Of a stretch of 64,000 nt of DNA, positions 60,373-64,000 are shown in pieces. This stretch comes from UBA6898 sp964463135 (GTDB taxonomy: Bacteria > Nitrospirota > Thermodesulfovibrionia > Thermodesulfovibrionales > UBA6898), in the NCBI GenBank assembly GCA_964463135.1, contig CAYXBA010000002.1, positions 62,001 through 126,000 of the forward strand, written 5' to 3'. The translations under genes and the position numbers were made by a program. Position 1 is the stretch's first letter; every line of letters begins with the position of its first letter. Under the pieces are notes generated by a model that was not told where the DNA came from, did no database searches, and was given only the letters and a program-made list of their open reading frames with translations.

Positions 60373-60921
60373 ATGGCATACAGACAGATAACTATCGGAT
60401 TACTCATGATCGTCACGGTCATATCGTTGTCCTACGCATGGTCCCTAAGAACTGTTCCTGAAGTCAATAAGCCCGTTGTTAACGACGCTGTTTATATCGA
60501 AAAGGTGATGGACGGCGATACCGTTCAGGTAACGATAAACGGGAAGAGAGAACAAGTGAGATTGATCGGCATTGATGCGCCGGAACTGGGGCAGAAACCC
60601 TGGGGCAAACGCTCGAAGAAATTTCTGGAAGAACTGATAGCGGCTTCCGGCTGGCAGGCACGTATCGAATACGACATTGATAAGAGGGATAAATTCGATC
60701 GGGTCCTTGCCTATCTTTGGGGCCGCGGCAATAAACTGCTCAATGAGGAGATGCTCGGCAATGGGTACGCAGTGCTTTTTACCTTCCCGCCGAACGTGAA
60801 GCACATTGACCGGCTGAAGGCCGCCCAGGTGATAGCACGGGAGAATAAGCGCGGCATCTGGGGCAAGGATGGTCTGAAGCAGCTTCCTTCGGATTATCGC
60901 AAAGAACACCCGAGGAAATAA
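60373..60921 (+). CDS. Thermonuclease (staphylococcal-nuclease-like)
   Basis: 182 aa. N-terminal anchor or signal (IGLLMIVTVISLSYAW). SNase fold with VMDGDTVQV, VRLIGIDAPELGQKPWG and KFDRVLAYLW, retaining the catalytic Arg/Glu/Arg and Ca-binding Asp positions. It should cut RNA and DNA outside the cytoplasm. Confidence 0.93.
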   Translation: MAYRQITIGLLMIVTVISLSYAWSLRTVPEVNKPVVNDAVYIEKVMDGDTVQVTINGKREQVRLIGIDAPELGQKPWGKRSKKFLEELIAASGWQARIEYDIDKRDKFDRVLAYLWGRGNKLLNEEMLGNGYAVLFTFPPNVKHIDRLKAAQVIARENKRGIWGKDGLKQLPSDYRKEHPRK

Positions 60922-60939
60922 CGAAGCGATGCCCCTTTC

Positions 60940-61380
60940 CTATGGGGCGGATATTTTAATTTTCTTCTTTGAATATCTGAGGGAGAAGCACTTATTGGGG
61001 TAGTCAATATCGAGGCGAAAATTCGACAGAAAATCATTAACGCCGAGAATTACATAGTCAAAGTTTTCTACATACTCGACATGAGTATTGCAGATTTCGT
61101 GAAATAGCTCACCTTTACTGTTCAGCATCTGAATCGTAGTTGTGTGCAGCCATGTGATAGCTTCACCGCCGACAGTTTCCGCTGTGGATCGGTTACCCTT
61201 TTTGAGGTCATGTCCAAGAATGCCTGCCAAGTCGGCGGGCAAAGTGCATGCATCAGCTCCGGTGTCGATGAGGCCGTATGTTTTAAACGATTTTCCGGTG
61301 AGCGGATTTAAAATTACTATCGGAAGAAGAGGGCGTAATATTCCGTCCAGTGGAAGGAATGAGAAGTTTTTGACGGGCAT
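60940..61380 (-). CDS. Retropepsin-like aspartic protease domain protein
   Basis: 146 aa. YGLIDTGADACTLP with active-site D39-T-G-A, then VEYVENFDYVILGVNDFLSNF, the flap-to-second-strand pattern of clan AA single-lobe proteases that dimerise. ATG overlaps the upstream small gene's stop by one base (TAATG), so the two form a coupled pair. Target unknown. Confidence 0.82.
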   Translation of the reverse strand: MPVKNFSFLPLDGILRPLLPIVILNPLTGKSFKTYGLIDTGADACTLPADLAGILGHDLKKGNRSTAETVGGEAITWLHTTTIQMLNSKGELFHEICNTHVEYVENFDYVILGVNDFLSNFRLDIDYPNKCFSLRYSKKKIKISAP

Positions 61381-61577
61381 TAAAAGAGAAACTTAGTTCC
61401 CTTTTTTGGTATTTTTACGACAACAGGATTCTCATATCCTTTTTTATTGGCCCGCTCGATCGTCTTAACTATGGTCGATGCTGAGCTAATTATTGAATGA
61501 TCCGCGAACGAGGGTGTCGCCACAAACTTACCGGCATATTTCGCATTATCTGAAAAGAGTTTGTCTTTATGAGGCAT
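61380..61577 (-). CDS. Small DUF5678-like partner of the retropepsin gene
   Basis: 65 aa. DNAKYAGKFVATP...IVKTIERANKKGYENPVVVKIPKKG resembles short beta-alpha-beta proteins (DUF5678-like) often placed directly upstream of retropepsin-like genes. Role unknown; could be a substrate, inhibitor or antitoxin-like partner. Confidence 0.65.
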   Translation of the reverse strand: MPHKDKLFSDNAKYAGKFVATPSFADHSIISSASTIVKTIERANKKGYENPVVVKIPKKGTKFLF

Positions 61578-61873
61578 ATGGATGTCCTTTTTGCCTGCCC
61601 TTTAGATGTAGTTTATAACATCGCAAGCATTCTTTGTCAAGCGCAATGCATTGCAACTCTTTGATTTTATTGTGCTCTCTCAGCATGATAGATTACCAAA
61701 GAAGATAGCGCTGAAGAGTGATCTGCAGTTCTTTTTGGTGCTATTTCCACGAAGATAAAAAAAAGTCCTACTTGTCGTTCAACCCCTGGTGTTTCTATAA
61801 CGAAATATTATGTTAGTATTAGCCTATGAAACCAGCAATATGTCATATACCCAGCAAACAATAGTAGAATAAT
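61578..61873. other. AT-rich intergenic region
   Basis: 296 nt upstream of both the retropepsin pair and the following small gene. I see no terminator hairpin with a T tract, repeat or RNA gene in it. Confidence 0.5.
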
Positions 61874-62083
61874 GTGTCACGATATTTTTTAATTATATGC
61901 TCTCTTTTAGCTGGTTTTTGCATAATAATATTTTACAAAAGTTTTTCTCGGCATGTTAATGACTTCTGGGGTTATCACGGAAAATACGATGAGTTTGGTG
62001 GGTTCATAGTCACGCTTGCTACTGGTTTGGCATTTATTGTATATGGCCTTCTAATGTTATTCGGTTTTTTAGATGGTCGATAG
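61874..62083 (+). CDS. Small two-TM hypothetical membrane protein
   Basis: 69 aa. TMs near 4-20 and 44-64 with a charged loop (SRHVNDFWGYHGKYDEFGG). GTG start without a clear Shine-Dalgarno; base composition is AT-richer than most of the window, as in the adjoining accessory stretch. Plausible but not certain. Confidence 0.45.
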   Translation: MSRYFLIICSLLAGFCIIIFYKSFSRHVNDFWGYHGKYDEFGGFIVTLATGLAFIVYGLLMLFGFLDGR

Positions 62084-62318
62084 TTCTGCGCTTGGAAGCG
62101 AAAATAAGAGCACACTTCGGGGACTGTGTTGAATTAGTTGATTTGTTGCTATCAATACCCACGGGCTGATAATCCATCTGTCCTTACCAGTCAATAGGGA
62201 AATAGTCTTTCAGGAATTTGCCGGACCAGTGTTTGCCGGTCAAAAAGAAACAGCAGAAACAAAAGGCCCGAAAAAATGTAGTTGATACCGGCATCAGGAA
62301 TGAAGGGGAAAGTAAAAA

Positions 62319-62644
62319 ATGAATAAATATACAACATTGAGAAAGAAGCGGACATTATGCCTAAGTTGTTGGATCATGTCAGGTGCTTTAATGTTTGCGA
62401 CATTTGTGGTTTTTGGCCAGAGCATGGCACAAAACACGCCGGATCAGCCTGCGAAGCTTGAACAGGCGCAACCCGCAAAGAATCTGAACGAGTATTTCAG
62501 AAACAAATATGATTTTCAAAATCCTTCCGATTTTGTCATGTCTTCTGTTCGTTCGACCCCTAATGGACCCAAAGGCAGTTTAGGTATAAGTGCAGAAATT
62601 AGGATGGGAAATGTTTTGCCATTACCAATGGAACAGGGCGCCAG
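62319..62644 (+). pseudogene. 5' part of a secreted M4-type (FTP propeptide) protein gene, split by IS30
   Basis: Signal peptide followed by LNEYFRNKYDFQNPSDF and SLGISAEIRMGNVLPL. The frame runs into the IS at about 62643; its continuation matches the reading after 63697. The intact protein would start like a thermolysin-family propeptide. ATG 62319 has GAAGGGGAAAG upstream. Confidence 0.75.
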
Positions 62645-63696
62645 TTCAATAATGAAGTGCAACACTTGGGGCAGCAGAAAGGCAACTGCTATCCTAAGTG
62701 GTTATGGGAAAACACTACAGACAGATTACCATGGATGAACGGGAAGTCATAGCGAAACTGCATTACGAGGGCAAGAAACCGAGCGAGATCGCCGGAGCCC
62801 TAAAGAGGGACAAAAGCACAATCATCCGGGAACTCGGGCGCAACTCGTCTTCGTCGTATGACTGTTATGCTCCCTGTCGTGCAAACCAGAGGGCTGATAT
62901 GAGAAGGCGAAAAGCGAGCAGACGGCCCCGGCTCAAAAACAAGGCTATTCGTGCCTATGTTCGAGGCAAACTTGCCCTTGGCTGGTCCCCTGAACTTATT
63001 GCCGGGAGACTCTCGTTGGAGCATCCTGGGCAAGCTATAAGCTACGAGGCAATTTACCAGTATATCTACCATCCCAAGACCGAAGACCGGGAGGAACTGA
63101 TCGCCAGCCTGAGACGAGCCCATAAGAAGCGTAAACAGAAGAGCATAGGCAGAAAAGCCCGTAAAACCAAGATACCCAACCGTGTGCCAATTGATGATAG
63201 GCCGCAGTCAGTTGAAGCCCGTCGATATTATGGTCACTGGGAAGGAGACAGTCTGGTGTCCCGGAAGAGCACAGCAGCACTCAACAGCCTTACCGAGAGA
63301 AAAAGTCGCCTTCTCCTGCTGACCAAACTCGACAGGAAGGGCGCTGCGGAGACCCGGCGGGCAGTAGTCGCCAGACTCCGGAAGCTCCCTGCCGCCATGA
63401 GACGAACCCTCACGCTCGATAATGGCACTGAAAATGCCCAGCATGAGAAGATCACCGCTGCAATTGGAACCAAGTGCTTTTTCGCCCACCCTTATGCCTC
63501 GTGGCAGAGAGGAACAAATGAACATATCAATGGGTTGATCCGATGGTATTTGCCCAAGGGAACAGATTTCAGTAAGATTACTGACAAACAGATCGCTCAG
63601 ATAGAATCGTTGATCAATAACCGCCCCAGAAAGTGCCTGGGGTTCAGAACACCAATTGAAGTCGCTGCTTCAAGTGGTGCACTTCGACGTTGAATT
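62643..63696 (+). mobile_element. IS30-family insertion sequence
   Basis: About 1,050 bp with imperfect terminal inverted repeats of 33 nt (62643-62675 and 63664-63696; 25 of 33 match by my alignment). One transposase gene. It interrupts the secreted-protein gene. The target duplication is not resolved. Confidence 0.85.
62704..63693 (+). CDS. IS30-family transposase
   Basis: About 329 aa. N-terminal HTH (MDEREVIAKLHYEGKKPSEIAGALKRDKSTIIREL) and DDE catalytic core HWEGDSL, TLDNGTEN and TNEHINGLIRWYLPKGTDF. Complete and in frame, so probably functional. GTG 62698 and ATG 62731 are alternative starts; MGKHYRQITMDER fits the family. Confidence 0.93.
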   Translation: MGKHYRQITMDEREVIAKLHYEGKKPSEIAGALKRDKSTIIRELGRNSSSSYDCYAPCRANQRADMRRRKASRRPRLKNKAIRAYVRGKLALGWSPELIAGRLSLEHPGQAISYEAIYQYIYHPKTEDREELIASLRRAHKKRKQKSIGRKARKTKIPNRVPIDDRPQSVEARRYYGHWEGDSLVSRKSTAALNSLTERKSRLLLLTKLDRKGAAETRRAVVARLRKLPAAMRRTLTLDNGTENAQHEKITAAIGTKCFFAHPYASWQRGTNEHINGLIRWYLPKGTDFSKITDKQIAQIESLINNRPRKCLGFRTPIEVAASSGALRR

Positions 63697-64000
63697 CGGG
63701 GGGGCAATCAAGGGCAATAGCTAAAGCTTTTTTGGAAGAAGAGGCAACAATAATTGGAATAACAAACTTTAATGAAATAGGTGAAATTAAACTTTATACA
63801 AATGAAGAGAAAATAACGTTCCTCCTCTATGGACGGTTCATTAATGGTATAGAACTCGACGGGATGCACATTCTCATAGCTATTGGTGCCGATCAAACAA
63901 TAAGATCTGTCAATGCCACCCTCGTTCCTGTTGGCCCCGAGGTCTATGAAGCAACAGCAAAAGAGACGCTTTCGAAGGAGCAGGCTCGTAGAATTGCGGG
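63697..64000 (+). pseudogene. 3' part of the IS-split M4-type propeptide gene (runs off the window)
   Basis: The frame beginning QSRAIAKAFLEEEATIIGI continues ...GRFINGIELDGMHILIAIGADQTIRSVNATLVPVGPEVYEA and is open to the end. This is the fungalysin/thermolysin propeptide pattern (AFL..A.I.GI ... NGI.. ....SVN..LVP). A peptidase catalytic domain would be expected beyond 64000. Confidence 0.75.

Noticed and set aside
63708..63896. Minus-strand ORF after the IS
   Set aside because: Antisense to the continuing M4-type propeptide frame, which has family resemblance.
1..64000. CRISPR arrays or tandem DNA repeats
   Set aside because: No regularly spaced identical repeats were seen; the repeats of the giant gene are at protein level and diverged in DNA.

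Overview
The window reads as a contiguous piece of chromosome from a Gram-negative, probably anaerobic or microaerophilic bacterium. Many products carry signal peptides. One gene is a lipoprotein-type apbE, and rubredoxin, an ASKHA corrinoid-activator-like protein, quinolinate synthase and very large sensor kinases are present. The gene mix would suit Nitrospirota or Desulfobacterota, but no rRNA or other marker fixes the taxonomy, so that placement is inference. No tRNA, rRNA or CRISPR array was found.

Layout. 1-7.2 kb: a multi-sensor histidine kinase cut by the window edge, its receiver partner, an RlmD-type RNA methyltransferase, a hypothetical protein and a receiver-GGDEF diguanylate cyclase. 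7.3-10.7 kb: a MoeA-PBP fusion overlapping an ASKHA/DUF4445 gene. 10.7-19.5 kb: housekeeping genes on both strands (Nudix, receiver-PilZ, lytic transglycosylase, nadA, MidA-type methyltransferase, sugar isomerase-like, FmdB-like, coaE, a PriA whose ATPase motifs are gone, ppnP, csp). 19.7-25.4 kb: lemA/M48 protease/RNase H-GIY-YIG fusion, then crcB with DUF190, and scpB with a LysM-NlpC/P60 hydrolase. 25.9-43.5 kb: one 17.6-kb gene for a secreted protein of about 5,870 residues. It has an HExxH protease-like head, cyclase-like repeats, two beta-propellers and dozens of CARDB, FlgD-like, Ig-like and FN3 modules, and it is followed by a decayed IS. 44-52 kb: a small Cys protein, rubredoxin, and the minus-strand run uvrA-apbE-NusG_II-Gx-yacG-dapB, then ubiA-ubiX. 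52-55.6 kb: csp, htpG under a perfect CIRCE operator, and an amidohydrolase. 55.7-57 kb: three exported thiol-redox genes. 57-61.6 kb: small genes, RlmI, a metal-binding protein, a thermonuclease and a retropepsin-like pair. 61.9-64 kb: a secreted-protein gene split by an IS30-family element.

The most striking observation is at 55.69-56.98 kb. A rhodanese and the adjacent glutaredoxin-like gene each carry one in-frame TGA at a position expected to be a redox-active cysteine. In both genes a hairpin lies 12-14 nt downstream with a G-starting four-base loop. This is best explained as two tandem exported selenoproteins, followed by a TlpA-like thioredoxin. A conventional gene call would truncate the first and miss the second.

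A second theme is promoter layout. At least seven genes have a TATAAT/TAAAAT box ending only 5-8 nt before the start codon, often preceded by TGG, which suggests frequent leaderless transcription. Other points are an ATPase-dead PriA, a UvrA lacking its insertion domain, and a palindrome-containing insertion in coaE.
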